64,000 nt of DNA from NCBI GenBank assembly GCA_903632075.3, contig CAHIKZ030002090.1:3571001-3635000 (forward strand). Reading direction: 5' to 3'. The notes beneath the pieces are model-generated. The model saw only the letters and a program-made list of their open reading frames with translations, was not told the DNA's origin and did no database searches. Positions 21,943 through 32,939 of this stretch are shown here, piece after piece. Both the position numbers and the translations under genes were made by a program. The stretch is from Acanthosepion pharaonis (taxonomy: Eukaryota; Mollusca; Cephalopoda; Sepiida; Sepiidae). Numbering within the stretch: position 1 is the stretch's first letter; every line of letters starts with the position of its first letter.

Positions 21943-21967
21943 CTTTTTTTTTTTTTTTTTTTTTTTT
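21943..21967. repeat. poly-T run
   Basis: Uninterrupted T stretch of about 25, perhaps the A-tail of a minus-strand insertion. Confidence 0.8.
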
Positions 21968-22049
21968 ACTAATATTCACTTAATACAAGCCCCAAGAGAA
22001 TCACAGAAGGAGGTTGTTCTAGGAGTATTGATTTTCTAAGAGAGGCTTA

Positions 22050-22160
22050 GATGTGGCACGTGACCGAAAGCGTGGAGCACCCAGTGAGGATCGAACTCAC
22101 AACTCAGTCGTAACTGTTTTAGCGAGACAAGCTTGTTAACCATTACACCGCCCCGAGATG
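22050..22160 (-). mobile_element. tRNA-derived SINE
   Basis: The minus strand reads GGGGCGGTGTAATGGTTAAC (A-box), GTCTCGCTAAAACAG, GACTGAGTTGTGAGTTCGAT (B-box), CCTCACTGGGTGCTCCACGC, TTTCGGTCACGTGCCACATC. Box spacing matches an RNA polymerase III internal promoter. It is the same family as 10,322 and the array at 52,805. Confidence 0.85.
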
Positions 22161-22164
22161 CCCA

Positions 22165-22615
22165 AATGACCGGTAGGAGTAAGTGTTAAGAAGTGTACTT
22201 TATGACGATATGTGGGAAAGATGACAGTTAACTCTAGACTTGAGAGGTTAAGATTGTAGTGGGCTAGTTGGTTGGTTGATTTTGTTTAGCGGCATATCAA
22301 TACCTCTATGGGTTATTTAACGCTGACATCTAAATATTTGGAATACAATTTTATGGCTTCAATTACGCATAAAATGTTTCGTTGGTCATTTTGCTATAAA
22401 ATACTTTGATGCTCATTTTGTTTTAAAGTTTATTATTACTAATTCTCTTATAAATAGGCATTGTTGGTTATTTATTTACATAAAAAGTATATTTTGATGT
22501 TTTTACTATAAAAATGTATTTTTATACTTTCATAGTGTTTTGTTTGGGGTTTCACTATTTATCCATATTTGGGACCCTAACAGGTACTATCATAACTGAA
22601 AAAAATCCTTACCTT
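22165..22615. other. unassigned AT-rich stretch
   Basis: T-rich DNA with repeated CATTTTG.TATAAAA words; no frames or boxes. Confidence 0.5.
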
Positions 22616-22619
22616 TGTT

Positions 22620-22975
22620 AGTTTTGGCTCTTCATTCTGAGATCAACATTGTACTCATTGGGCACGAAAAGAACCTGAGCTCTAAAAATAAGTCGAAACC
22701 AACCAGATGACTTTTTTTATTGAATGTGTCTCTCCACAACGTCCTAACTTTTGTACCTATGAGTAATGTTTGTCTTTTTGCCACCCTTCTCATTCCGCGT
22801 TTCACCATCCATTCACACAATCTCATCAGATCGATGTTTCCCTGTGTCCCTTTTACATTCGATAGATCCTGTGTGTGTCAAATTCTCTAAGCCTTCTATT
22901 TTCATAATTAGTCCAAGAAATTACAGCTGTCTCAGTATAATTATCATTTTTCAGCCATTCATATTCAAATAACAG
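22620..22975 (-). pseudogene. RTE LINE C-terminus
   Basis: Minus-strand text MRLCEWMVKRGMRRVAKRQT, LLIGTKVRTLWRDT (22,700-22,826), preceded by a frameshifted LDIIMKIEGLENLTHTGSIE-like block at 22,860-22,930. This is the end of the RTE polyprotein. Short and broken. Confidence 0.8.
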
Positions 22976-23204
22976 CAATTTTTAAAATCGGCAGGAACAC
23001 AGATAAGAGAGATTAAGTAGTGAGACGGCTTGCTGTCACTTGATCTTTATAAATCAAAACCATACTGATGACCGCATTATTAAAATCAGCAAGAATGCCA
23101 AAGAAAATGCTGGAGTCTTGAAAAAACAGTTAAGTTATAAAATACGCACTGCAACTGTAGTCAGTTTTATTCATTTTTTTTTCTATCACTATGTGTTAAG
23201 AATT

Positions 23205-23217
23205 CACACACACACAC

Positions 23218-23278
<61 letters not shown>
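23205..23278. repeat. (CA)n(TA)n microsatellite
   Basis: A short CA run followed by about 29 TA units. Confidence 0.95.
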
Positions 23279-23281
<3 letters not shown>

Positions 23282-23386
23282 AACAATAAGAAAATTAAAA
23301 ATTAAAAAATTAAAATCATTAGACACACTGGGTTGTAGATTAATATTCTTTCGTTTTTTATTATTATTATTATTCCATTTAAATTC

Positions 23387-23423
23387 CTCGACTAGTTTCG
23401 ACCGAAATGGCCATCATCAGGAG
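23387..23423 (-). ncRNA. hammerhead-type self-cleaving ribozyme motif (PLE-associated form)
   Basis: On the minus strand the order is CTC (stem I), CTGATGA (core), TGGCC / ATTTC / GGTC (stem II with loop, one G-T pair), GAAAC (core), TA, GTC (cleavage triplet), GAG (stem I return strand). All invariant core positions of a hammerhead are present. Stem III is only AC/GT with a two-base loop, which is the minimal form described for hammerheads in Penelope-like retroelements. Stem I can extend outward with AT pairs after an internal loop (TTTTAA with AATTTAAA). No PLE coding sequence was identified next to it. Confidence 0.7.
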
Positions 23424-23935
23424 TTAAAATATTTCTGCTTTGTTAGCAAGGAACCCAGAAATGAATGTCTTTTGTTGGAGAAAATCAACTTTTGTCTGTA
23501 GTTTTCATTTGTTTTTTATTTTTTATCTTTTCACATGAATCTTTTTACCATTCTCAAACAGTCTCTTTTGTTGTTATTTGAGATAAGAACTGGATAAGAT
23601 ACTTTTATCCTGAATTCTCTGGTCAGTTTGACAGTTTTATTGGACCTGGTGAGGGGATGTGTCTCTGTTTAGTGTTTGTGTGTGTTGTTATTTGGTTCTT
23701 AGGGTTTGATATGTGTAAGCGTGTGTCTGTAGGTGTGTGTTATCATTTCTCATTTGCATGTGTGTATAATCGTGTGGGTGAGTGTATAAGTGTGAGGCCT
23801 CCATTCCACCTTAATCATGTCTGTCAGCATGAGAAATGTGGGTAGGTTTTGATTTGATTTTACCATTTATGTTGTTAAATTTGTTATATATATGGTCCTC
23901 TAGATCCTGTGGAAGGCATTTGATTGAGCCCTTGG
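23424..23935. other. unassigned; probable noncoding flank of the ribozyme-bearing element
   Basis: AT- and GT-rich DNA with repeated TGTGTG words near 23,680-23,790. No coding domain was identified. Confidence 0.4.
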
Positions 23936-23939
23936 CTTG

Positions 23940-24165
23940 TTCAGGAGTTTAAGAGTCTTTGCTCATTCTCAGCATTGGAAGCTCTTCTGGCTGCCGTTTG
24001 ATCTGGGTTTTCATTTGCATGGAACTTTCTTTTCCTCGCTGCAGAATCGTTTTTTTTTTCATTGCAATCTGGTCCTCTGTTGGCGAAGATTTCTTTTTGC
24101 AAGGCATACTGCTGATGTATGATGATGAGGCAACAATAAACTACAAAAGAACTCAAAAATGATCG
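23940..24165 (-). pseudogene. fragment with STPR-like 23-residue repeat
   Basis: The minus-strand frame ends SAARKRKFHANENPDQTAAR, RASNAENEQRLLNS. The spacing of Arg, Ala and the (E/D)NP-(D/E)Q-AARR pattern resembles the STPR repeat (about 23 residues). From memory such repeats occur in some transposon-encoded proteins and DNA-binding proteins. Only one unit and part of a second are readable, and the N-terminal part of the frame has no signature. Confidence 0.4.
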
Positions 24166-24171
24166 CTGCAT

Positions 24172-24590
24172 TTAAGTATTGCATTAATATTTAAGCTTAC
24201 CTTTTAAAAGTTCAACGATAATTCTTCTGCTGTCACGTAATTTAAAGACAATTTGATGTACGTAGGTTCTTACTTTCCATACAAACAATTATTTTTATTT
24301 CATGGGTGACTTTCCCTGAATTTGGCAATTAATTTTGATTATTCCCAAATTTATTTCCAAGTTATAAAAATTGTTATCGTATAAAAAAATTTGTCGCAAA
24401 AGTCAAGTAAAAGAATAGCCGAAAACAATCGCAGTAATGAAAACTTGGGAATCCAAAATTTCTGTAACATAAGCTATTGAAAGTTAGAGAGTTGTGTCCC
24501 TTCAATTGAAAAAGTGTGGCAAAGTGACATTCGCTTTTATTTTATATATATATATATATATATATCGAGAGAGAGAGAGAAAGAGAATGA
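24172..24590. other. unassigned AT-rich stretch with (TA)n(GA)n at 24,541-24,585
   Basis: No genes or repeat matches apart from the microsatellite. Confidence 0.5.
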
Positions 24591-24595
24591 CTGAT

Positions 24596-24955
24596 TTGTT
24601 TTTTACTGCTTATCAAACTTTTCCACGCTATTTAAAGCCAGAAAATATTTTTAGATTGTAAGACATTATTGCAGATAATAATGATTTACTGATACAAATC
24701 CTACTAATTAACCCATAGCTGGGTATGATGAGCTGCATTCATACCTTTCCCATGGGTATGTGCCCGTAAGTGAATATAACGAACCCGATTGGAATTGGAA
24801 CGCGGTTCTTCGATTTCTAATTCTGAGACGTTATCGATTACACCACCTGCACATCCAAGTTTACATCACCTGGTATTCCCAAGCAGTCACCCATTTAGTT
24901 AATGACCAGGCTCGAGGTGGCTTAACTTGAGTTATCGTACGAGAACCCTTGTTTT
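24596..24955 (-). mobile_element. 5S rRNA/tRNA chimeric SINE, near full length
   Basis: Minus strand, 5' to 3'. First comes a head related to the 3' two-thirds of 5S rRNA (GTTCTCGTACGATAACTCAA, GTTAAGCCACCTCGAGCCTG, GGTGACTGCTTGGGAATACC). Then comes a tRNA-like unit (GTGCAGGTGGTGTAATCGAT as A-box, CCGCGTTCCAATTCC as B-box). Then a body with TATATTCACTTACGGGCACA and CCCAGCTATGGGTTAATTAG, and a terminal TTTAAATAGCGTGGAAAAG with an A-rich end. The same order is seen at 33,905 and 59,222. Confidence 0.88.
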
Positions 24956-25129
24956 ACCGTCCCGAATATCTAAAATAAAGTTTATGAAATGCTTTGTAAA
25001 TTCACTGCAAATTAATTAACCTACGGAAACCAAAACAAAATATGCTTATACTGGATCTTTTAAATTTAAAAAAAAAATATATTTCTATGTTTGAAATTCG
25101 TAATCTGTATTGTTTAATCGATAGTAATT

Positions 25130-25600
25130 ACAAATTTCGGCAATCCAAAATGCAGTGACTCAGTTTCTCCCCTCAATGGTTTGAAGATTAGTAATGTCAC
25201 ACCCTTTCTTCGGTAAGGACTCCCTCCTTCTTTAGTACTGTAGACTCCACTGAGGTATATGGGGGTCATAGCTCTCAACATTAAGCGTTGCTGCTGCGTT
25301 TTTCATAGCTTTTACGGTATGACGTCTATATATTGGCGCACCTCTAAAACGCTTGATGGTCAGAGATTGTCGATTGATCTCTCTTCTGATCCTGTATGTT
25401 TAAAACTGTCTGGTTAAATTCAATGCCTCGAAGACTAAGCCAGTTACATTCCATCATCGTCGATCGGACTCTGAACTACCATCAACCAGGATGAACGGAT
25501 GTTCTCTCGAGGAGGCACCGTGCCTTGAATGACTGTTAGGCCGCAAACTCACGCCTGATCTAGGTAGAACAGGTACATACGATTCATCGTTAAGAATGCA
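25130..25600. other. unassigned, relatively GC-rich stretch
   Basis: Higher CpG content than its flanks and short frames only. It lies directly upstream of LINE family B coding text and may be part of that element, but no domain is readable. Confidence 0.4.
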
Positions 25601-26090
25601 GGTAAAAATGGTCAGCTCCAATAAGTACCTATCCTTTACTTCTGCAAGGGCCAGATCATGCTACAAATGGATTACTGTTGTCATATTTAGGCGGGAGCTG
25701 CCTAGACCTCACTCAGCAGTCTTGATAGAATCTAAAAGCGTTTCCGTGTCCTTGTGGCTGACGAATTATTTTTCATCCTCTAATCTCTCTCCCACAGGCG
25801 AGATGTTGCAAGCATCTCGCTGTTCTATCGCTACTTGTACGGAAAGTGCTCGGACGAACTACATTCCCTGGTTCCACCAATTCAAACCTTCACGGCAAAG
25901 ACACGCCATACCACTTACATCGTAGCAAACCACCCACACTCCTTCCGTATTCCATCGGTTAGTTCCACTCAAACAGCTTCTTCCCGCGAACCACTACTCC
26001 GACTCCTGAGAGGATGCTCCCTCGATCACTATACTCTTAACCTGTTCAAGTCAAGGGTTTTCCACTCCTAATGTAACCTTTACCTCCAGT
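25600..26090 (+). pseudogene. LINE family B, C-terminal fragment
   Basis: The frame at 25,835-26,071 reads LYGKCSDELHSLVPPIQTFT, AKTRHTTYIVANHPHSFRIP and, after a frameshift, LRGCSLDHYTLNLFKSRVFH. This is the C-terminal tail of a non-LTR retrotransposon RT related to, but distinct from, family A (compare NCSDKLFSLV). Sequence from 25,600 to 25,830 is open in places but unrecognised. 5'-truncated. Related decayed copies: 5,690 and 28,010. Confidence 0.8.
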
Positions 26091-26149
26091 AGCCCCGGGC
26101 CTTGTAAAAGGTGAACAAAACATTTTTTACTAGCCTCACGCCCAGCCGG

Positions 26150-26265
26150 TGTTCTCAAGCATCCCATCCCGTTTTCTAAATATTGACCGGGCTGCATACT
26201 GCTTAATCTCGGTGATCAAACGAGAACCGGTATTTCAACGTGATTTAAGCACGGTTTTATATTTG
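26150..26265 (-). pseudogene. 5S rRNA-like pseudogene or SINE head
   Basis: The minus strand reads CACGTTGAAATACCGGTTCT, CGTTTGATCACCGAGATTAA, GCAGTATGCAGCCCGGTCAA, then TTGAGAACACCGGCTGGGCG. It is recognisable as most of a 5S rRNA, including the internal promoter region, with substitutions and a small insertion near ATTTAGAAAACGGGATGGGA. No tRNA-like unit follows. It is either a 5S pseudogene or an orphan head of the chimeric SINE. Confidence 0.8.
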
Positions 26266-26279
26266 CTTCAGCCAATTTA

Positions 26280-27094
26280 TGCGCGGTTACTTATTTAAAA
26301 AGCGTTTTTTTTTTTTTTTTTTTTTTACTTTAGATCAATCCATTCTTCATTGTCAGTGATTATCTATACCCCTCCAAAATGACCTTCATTTCCATGTTGA
26401 GCAAGAAGCGAAAGACGATTGTTTAAACGATAACCGATGTTATTTTCTATTATTTGATGTAGATACCATTTTCGATCTTGTCAATTCGATCTGACGTCGA
26501 CCAACAAAACACTAGATTTAGCTGATTGATGGCACATACAACAAAGAACCGACTGAACTTCCAAGATATTTTAAAGATATCTCTGAGACACTGTACAAAA
26601 ATGGTACTTGCAAATTTCGTATCAAGCTAATATAATCGAATTAGTCACCATCTGTTTTGACCCCAATAAGCCTAAACTTAGACGCACAACGAATCAAGTT
26701 TATTTCTAGCTCAATAACTTTAAATTAACCAGTTGAATCCCAAGAACGACTTTAAAAATCATTGTTTGCTTTGTGATTTTATTTTAAGTTTGTTTATTAT
26801 TATTAAACTATCCGTTCCGCCAAAATTGACGACAAGAAAGAATGTATTATAAGTAAAATGTATTATTTTGTAAGTAATTTTCATTTAATTCATGTACAAT
26901 TATGTAATTTAAAATAGTTCGTTGTTAACGCTAATAATTGAACAGTGTACAATTTATAAACAACTAAGGTAAGAAATCCATATTTACACCTAAAGTTATG
27001 TTTACTGCAAAAGTTCCCAAAAGTACAATATATTTTGTATAAATTTTGAAAGGTTTGATTAATTCTTGACGCTCCGTAGATTCAATCTGTAATT
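26280..27094. other. unassigned AT-rich stretch
   Basis: Begins with a poly-T run at 26,306-26,326; no other structure found. Confidence 0.5.
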
Positions 27095-27100
27095 TCAGAG

Positions 27101-27387
27101 TCTGTTTATTTCTCGTCCTACTAAGAGTAACATATCATGAGATATATTTTAAAATTAATTTTTCGTTCCCAGCTCTTTTTTTTTTAATTATAATTTTTAA
27201 AGTTTAAAATGAATTTCTAAAAATGAAGAAAGCGTTCTTGAAGATATACGTGGCGTATTATATCTACGAACCCTCTTCGATTGCGATATCAGTACACGTC
27301 AACGGGACCAAATTAGCACGGCACCAGGTGGCTCATCGTTATTCTTCACACTGCCCATCAATTGTTACACACATACGCAAAACGTAA

Positions 27388-27477
<90 letters not shown>

Positions 27478-27870
27478 GTCTGTTTATTTCTCGTCCTACT
27501 AAGAGCGACGTATCATCAGATATCTTTATTTGAATTTTTTTCTCAAGCTATGCTCCGAATCGTAATATAAAAACTACATTAAAACTATTTTTTTAATTGT
27601 ATAAACTGAATAAAATCAAACTATTTCAATGACGAATGAATTATTACAAGAATTTTCCTCCTCTTTTTAATTATAATTTTTAAAGTTTAAAATGAATTTC
27701 TAAAAATGAAGAAAGCGTTCTTGAAGATATACGTGGCGTATTATATCTACGAACCCTCTTCGATTGCGATATCAGTACACATCAACGGAACCAAATTAGC
27801 ACGGCACCAGGTGGCTCATCGTTATTTTTTACACTGCCCGTCAATTGTTACACACAGGGTGGGCCATTGT
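27101..27870 (+). repeat. local direct duplication carrying a short conserved frame
   Basis: Block 27,101-27,385 is repeated at 27,477-27,870. Both start GTCTGTTTATTTCTCGTCCT and both contain TTTAAAATGAATTTCTAAAA followed by a frame beginning MKKAFLKIYVAYYIYEPSSI. The second copy has about 107 extra bases before the frame. In the frame region the copies differ by only a few substitutions, some silent. The second frame runs into the TA tract after (RVG)HCYFAHYHLIVT. No known domain, so I do not call it a gene. Confidence 0.75.
27384..27474. repeat. (TA)n(TG)n(TA)n microsatellite
   Basis: TA, TG and TA tracts separate the two copies of the local duplication. Confidence 0.95.
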
Positions 27871-27917
27871 TATTTTGCACACTACCACTTAATTGTTACA
27901 CGCACAAAAAAGCGTAA

Positions 27918-27994
<77 letters not shown>
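27918..27994. repeat. (TA)n microsatellite
   Basis: About 38 TA units, immediately after the second duplicate. Confidence 0.95.
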
Positions 27995-27997
<3 letters not shown>

Positions 27998-28009
27998 CAC
28001 CCAATACAA

Positions 28010-28650
28010 AGCCAGATAGAGTGTTAATAAATAAGTTTTGGCATGGACATGCGAAGAGGAATGGAGAAAAAGTGCAGATTTTGATGATATGTACGATAGA
28101 TAACGGTGGATCTTAGATTTGAAGATGTTAAATTTGTCGCGTTCAGGGAATCATATTCTTGGGAGTCTGTTCTATAAAGTGGCGTCTCTTGGGAAGAAGT
28201 TATCCGAATGGAACTTTCTTCTGAACATTGGAATACGAAAGGAATGAACATGGCTCAACACTGTGTATATGGCATGGTGGACTTTAGCTGTCAAAATAGT
28301 CACTGGTGGCAGTAGAGAATTTTTCATGGAAACAGCAACAGCGTAGCGATAGGCCGGCGACGTTTCGTCTTTGAAAGAGGCGTTTTATGGTGGAAAATAA
28401 TTCATCAGCCACAAGGCTTCGTAGATGCATTTAACTTTGACATGGTTGGAAAGTGTGGACTAGGCAGCTTCAGCCCATATATGGCAGCATTACTTCATTT
28501 TTGGTCTGATCTGTCTTTTGAAAATTTAGATCATGGCAGGTGGAGCGGTATAAGAAGACAGCCATTTTTGCATCGTCTTTAGCGGTTTGTCGTGTATGTT
28601 TCACTTAAGATCTGGTGTGATCTGAGTCCCAAAAGACACACAAAGCAAAA
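28010..28650 (-). pseudogene. LINE family B, C-terminal region, decayed
   Basis: Minus-strand pieces across frames: a LPSPHFPTMSKLNASTKPCG block (28,400-28,480), YRYCCCFHEKFSTATSDYFD (28,270-28,340) matching YLYGKCSDELHSLV, and IRITSSQETPLYRTDSQEYD (28,130-28,220), which is the frame-shifted equivalent of FHSDNFFPR..TLWNRLPR. Colinear with 5,690-6,060. Not coding. Confidence 0.6.
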
Positions 28651-29800
28651 AACTTCATTGGCGGAGCAATCATTGATCGTTTAGAGAACAAAATCAATTA
28701 ATCCGCATATGGGTTAGTAAACTAGTCTTTAAAAAAAAAGAATACTGTAGTGTTAAATATTTGTGCTCCATATTTGTGGCCATGTGCCAAAAAAAAAAAA
28801 TTAACGCCTAAAAGATACCTAATGAAGTGCAATAGCTAGCACGTTCGTATTGTAAGATGAACATATTTCTAGTGTAGTTATTTGGATTTTCACTGGACGT
28901 TCCATTAACCTTGTACAAGACCAAGCTATTCTCCGTAAATAATAGGTACCTCAACTAATTTGCTGAAAAAAAAAAAAAAACTCCAAACTTAATAAAAACA
29001 AAGGTTTATCGTCTAAATGTTTATTTTATTATTAAGAGGAACAACCAAAGTATTTTTATTATTTTATCAAATTTTTGAATCCTTTCTAGCACGTCCAAAA
29101 TTTTCGTTAAAAATCGTGTTTTTTTTTTTCGTCAGCGGTTAGCATAATTTTTACTGTTGGTGTTTTAGTGTCTTTTTTCCCGTAAAAATCTCATTGAATT
29201 GGAAATCCTTGTTAAAACCAAATAATTGTCAGATTTTAATGAAACTTTCAGGACTTATTAAAAAATGAATGTCATTATTTTTGAAATTTCATTTTTAGAA
29301 AATCTTGGTAAAAATATAATTTTTTTACATGTTATTTTATTTCATGAAATTACGGGAAATTAAATTTTAACTGTAATTGTAAAATTTGTTTTATTAGTTA
29401 AAAGCAGGACTTCTTTGAGAATGTAAATCAATAATTTTTTTTTTTCAACCTGCTACTCATTTCCCGAAATCAGCTTCCAATTGTAAAATAAAAAAATGCA
29501 ATGAAACTATGACATTATTTAATTACAAAAGTTTTTAATTACTTTTATAAATAAGATTTATTAAGGACACGTACTGTCTTAATAAAAACATTTTTGATGA
29601 ATAATAGAAGTATTGTCATCATATTTTTTTAAAATTTTAATTATAATGACTTATTTTAATTATAATCACTTATTATAATAATTTAAAAAAAAAATTTAAA
29701 AGTCTTAAAATTCTGCATTACTTTAATTGCGGTGATATTGTTATTAAGTGAAAACTATATTTATAATAATTGCTCGAAAAGTAACCACCGTACAGTGATC
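28650..29800. other. unassigned, very AT-rich, no open frames
   Basis: More than 1.1 kb without a frame, box or repeat match; contains A-runs at 28,728, 28,789 and 28,966. Confidence 0.5.
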
Positions 29801-29955
29801 CGAATAGAGAAATAGTATAGATAATAGAGTAGAGAATAGCGGTCCATATAATAATAGAGGATAGAGTAGAAATGGTGATCCGTATGATATAGAGGATAGA
29901 CTAGAAATAGCGATCCGAATAGTTTAGAGGATAGACTAGAAATGGAGATCGTTTA
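29801..29955. repeat. degenerate tandem repeat, unit about 40 bp, 3-4 copies
   Basis: GAGGATAGACTAGAAATGGN followed by GATCCG repeats with changes at about 29,855, 29,895 and 29,935. The first copy (GTAGAGAATAGCGGTCC) is weaker. Confidence 0.8.
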
Positions 29956-29999
29956 GACGCCACGCTACTTATACATTTCCTCTATTTTAAGACATTTTT

Positions 30000-30340
30000 A
30001 TGTTTATACATTCTTCTTATAGATACAAATATTTAAGTAAATGCTCTGTTTATAATAAACAGTATTAAACAACATTTACCGGCCTGAATGTCCGATAAAT
30101 TTTCAAAGAAAATATTCGTCCTCAGCGGAAGATTACTTATGGCACCATAGTATGTCGTTAAGTGTCTAGAGAATTTTGTTTTATTTAATTTATGTATTTA
30201 TTTATCCTTTTATTTATTTATTTATTGTAAACGGCTGTTTCGTACTTAAACACGTCGCACTGAACTACAATTTCTTTTGACGACTTCATAATGGGTTTTT
30301 CTATCTTGTGATTGGGTTAAGCCTTTAAACCTTTTATTAG
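30000..30340. other. unassigned, with a sequence related to the 4.7-kb hairpin
   Basis: 30,040-30,095 contains ATTAAACAACATTTACCGGC and CTGAATGTCCGATAAATTT, like one arm of the foldback at 4,741-4,893. The remainder is AT-rich. Confidence 0.5.
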
Positions 30341-30365
30341 ACTGTGAAATTTAATTTTTTTAATG

Positions 30366-30675
30366 CTAATTATTTAATGCGAAATTTTGTTGATGTCGGC
30401 AGAAAACCGTTAACTTATGTCTATGCTTTAATAAATTTTCATTAATTAGAAACTTAATTATGTGTAGTTTTTCATGTAGGCATAAAGGGCATGGGTCATC
30501 CCAAGTTTTACAAGTTCTTGTTCTATCTATTATTTTCCATTTTACTTTTGGTGTTTTATTCATTTCTTTTAAATGCCAAAAATATTTGGATAGGGATGTC
30601 TGATTTCTATTTCTAATATTATTGAAGGAGCTTTTGTGTTGTTTCTATCTAATTCTAAATTCATTTTTCGTGGAA

Positions 30676-30720
<45 letters not shown>

Positions 30721-31640
30721 TTTCAGTGTTAGGACTCTGAATGGATGAGATAGTGCATTGGTATACCACAGATTTTATGCGGCATTTATTTTCCAACGGG
30801 CAGTTTTCAGGGTTTCTACAATCACATAATTTTTCATTATTTTTGTCTAATTTTAGTTTAGGATTTTTATTAATACTGTTTTGGCATGCATGTTTTTCCA
30901 GGATTTTATTATTATGTTTTTTTTATGATTCTTTCTAGATTTTCAGTGCAATTGTAACTTAATTTTAAAGTGTTTTTCTTAAAGATCTTGTATAAATCTG
31001 CTATTAGTAGGAAAGTGTTTCTTCAGTTAAAGCTAGGAACTTATGTCCTAGCTTAATACTAACCATTTGGTTGAACGGGGTGGGGGTATAACAAATGATT
31101 TTCCTTTTCCTGTTTTTCTTCTGGTTAGTACTATTGTTTCTATAACTTGTGTTAGCGTTTTTGTATCCGCTATTTTTAGGGATGTGTTATAAATATTACT
31201 GTGTTGTTGGAATATTTCATTATTAGCGGAGTTCATGCTGATTTGTTTCCCTATTGATGTGGGTATATGCTTAATTATAGATGGAGGGTGGTTTGACTTA
31301 GGGTCTACATACAAGGGATTAGTTGTAGGCTTTCTGTAAGGTAGGTAATGTTGTTCATTAAGTCTAGAGTTACGTCGAGGAAGTTTACCCTTTTTAATTT
31401 AGTATTGACTGTAGTTTTTAAATTTAGTTTTCTGAATTCACTATATATTATCTTTCTAATTTTATCTATTTTAAAATTTGTGGAGCTCCTCACTACCATG
31501 AGTCATCTCTGTAAAGCCCGATGTCCTTAATGTCTAATTCACGGTGCGCGGTTAGATTGTATAGTATAAATAGACCAACAAGGTCAGAAGACTGTGCAGC
31601 GTCTAAAGATTCCATGGTGATGACAAAACACTAATATTCC
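30366..31640 (-). pseudogene. Penelope-like element, RT motif C to C-terminus
   Basis: The minus strand from 31,615 reads MESLDAAQSSDLVGLFILYN, then GLYRDD (RT motif C, about 31,510), NFKIDKIRKIIYSEFRKLNL, VNFLDVTLDLMNN, SNHPPSIIKHIPTSI, and a Cys-rich linker ending CPLENKCRIKSVVYQCTISS (GIY part). A (TA)n tract follows at 30,680-30,718, then LVPRKMNLE (YIG part, shifted), YPNIFGI, and NKTPKVKWKIIDRTRTCKTW with CPLCLHEKLHIIKF. Same subfamily as 11.1-13.3 kb. The 5' half including RT motif A is missing. Stops and frameshifts throughout. Confidence 0.87.
30680..30718. repeat. (TA)n microsatellite inside a GIY-YIG coding relic
   Basis: About 19 TA units expanded precisely between the GIY-like and YIG-like segments of the PLE endonuclease. 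Confidence 0.95.
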
Positions 31641-32939
31641 ATGATTATAATTTATTACATTGGAATCGTATCCAAATCCAATATTTCTGGGATGAGGAGA
31701 TGAGGTATTATGTACACTACTATTTATACATTATTCGGAACACAAACAACACACTTCGGAATGGGATCGCACATATATCGACAGGATGAGGGCTTAGCAA
31801 TTGGTTCGCCATTATCACCAGCAATGGCAAATATATACATGGGGTACTTTGAGGAAATGGCATTAGAATCTATATCTCTAAAGCCAACTCTATGGTTAAG
31901 GTACGTAGATGACACCTTCACACTCTGACTACATCAGGAAGATGTTCAGGTTCTACTGGATCATGTGAACTCAATAAGACCTTCGATACAGTTCACAATG
32001 GAGAAAGAGAGTAACAACACACTCCCATTCTTGGATGTTCTAATGTCTCGAATAGAGAACAGAGCATGGGTTCAAGACATCCGTATACCGTAAACCGACA
32101 TTCACTGGAGAGTACCTCAATTTCAACTCCCTACAACATAAAGAAAAGGATCGTCCGCTGCTTACAGCAGCGAGAAAAAATCATGAACCAGAGACATTAG
32201 ATAAAGAATTTGTCAGTATAAGTAGTACCTTACAACGTAACAACTACCCTGGGTACATGGCAGCAGCCCCCAAAAACTGGGATAGACGGGTACAAGAGGT
32301 GGACAACAAAACTCAGAAAACAGTCTGCCTGCTTTATGTGAAGGGGTTAACAGGGAAAATACAAAGGATCTGCGCTCCATATAACATCAGGACAACCTTC
32401 AAAAGCTGGACGACACTTGGCAGATATCTCCCCCGAGTAAGACCCCCCCATAGAGGAGAACATGACTAAAGACTGTGTGTATGCTATCCCCTGCAGCTGC
32501 GGAAAGAAATATAAAGGGGAGACAGGCCTCTCCCTTAAGGTAAGGGTTCAAGATCATCAGAAAGCTGTAACACGAGGGAAAGTGGAAAAATCAGGCGTGG
32601 CTGACCACATATGGAGAGAAAATGAAGATCACCGCCCTCTGTGGGATCAGATTGAAATCATAGACAAAGAACATCATTAGAAAATTCGTAAACCTAAGGA
32701 ATCAGCACATATGCTAGGCTAGAAAAATCTCCAGAGCCGACCAAGCATAGGAATGAATACAATCTGGGAACCAGTAATAAGGAGTGCCAGAGAAAAGCGA
32801 TAATAACAACAAAAACTGCAATATGAGCTATGGTAAAAACATGCATGATAACAGCAAAAATTGCAATATGAGCACTGATAAAAATGGTTGCTGAAGACAT
32901 TCGGTTTATAATACCCAGAAATTCATACCCAGATGTCCT

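Noticed and set aside
26150..26265. Functional 5S rRNA gene
   Set aside because: Substitutions and an insertion break the conserved helices, and no tandem 5S cluster or terminator is present.
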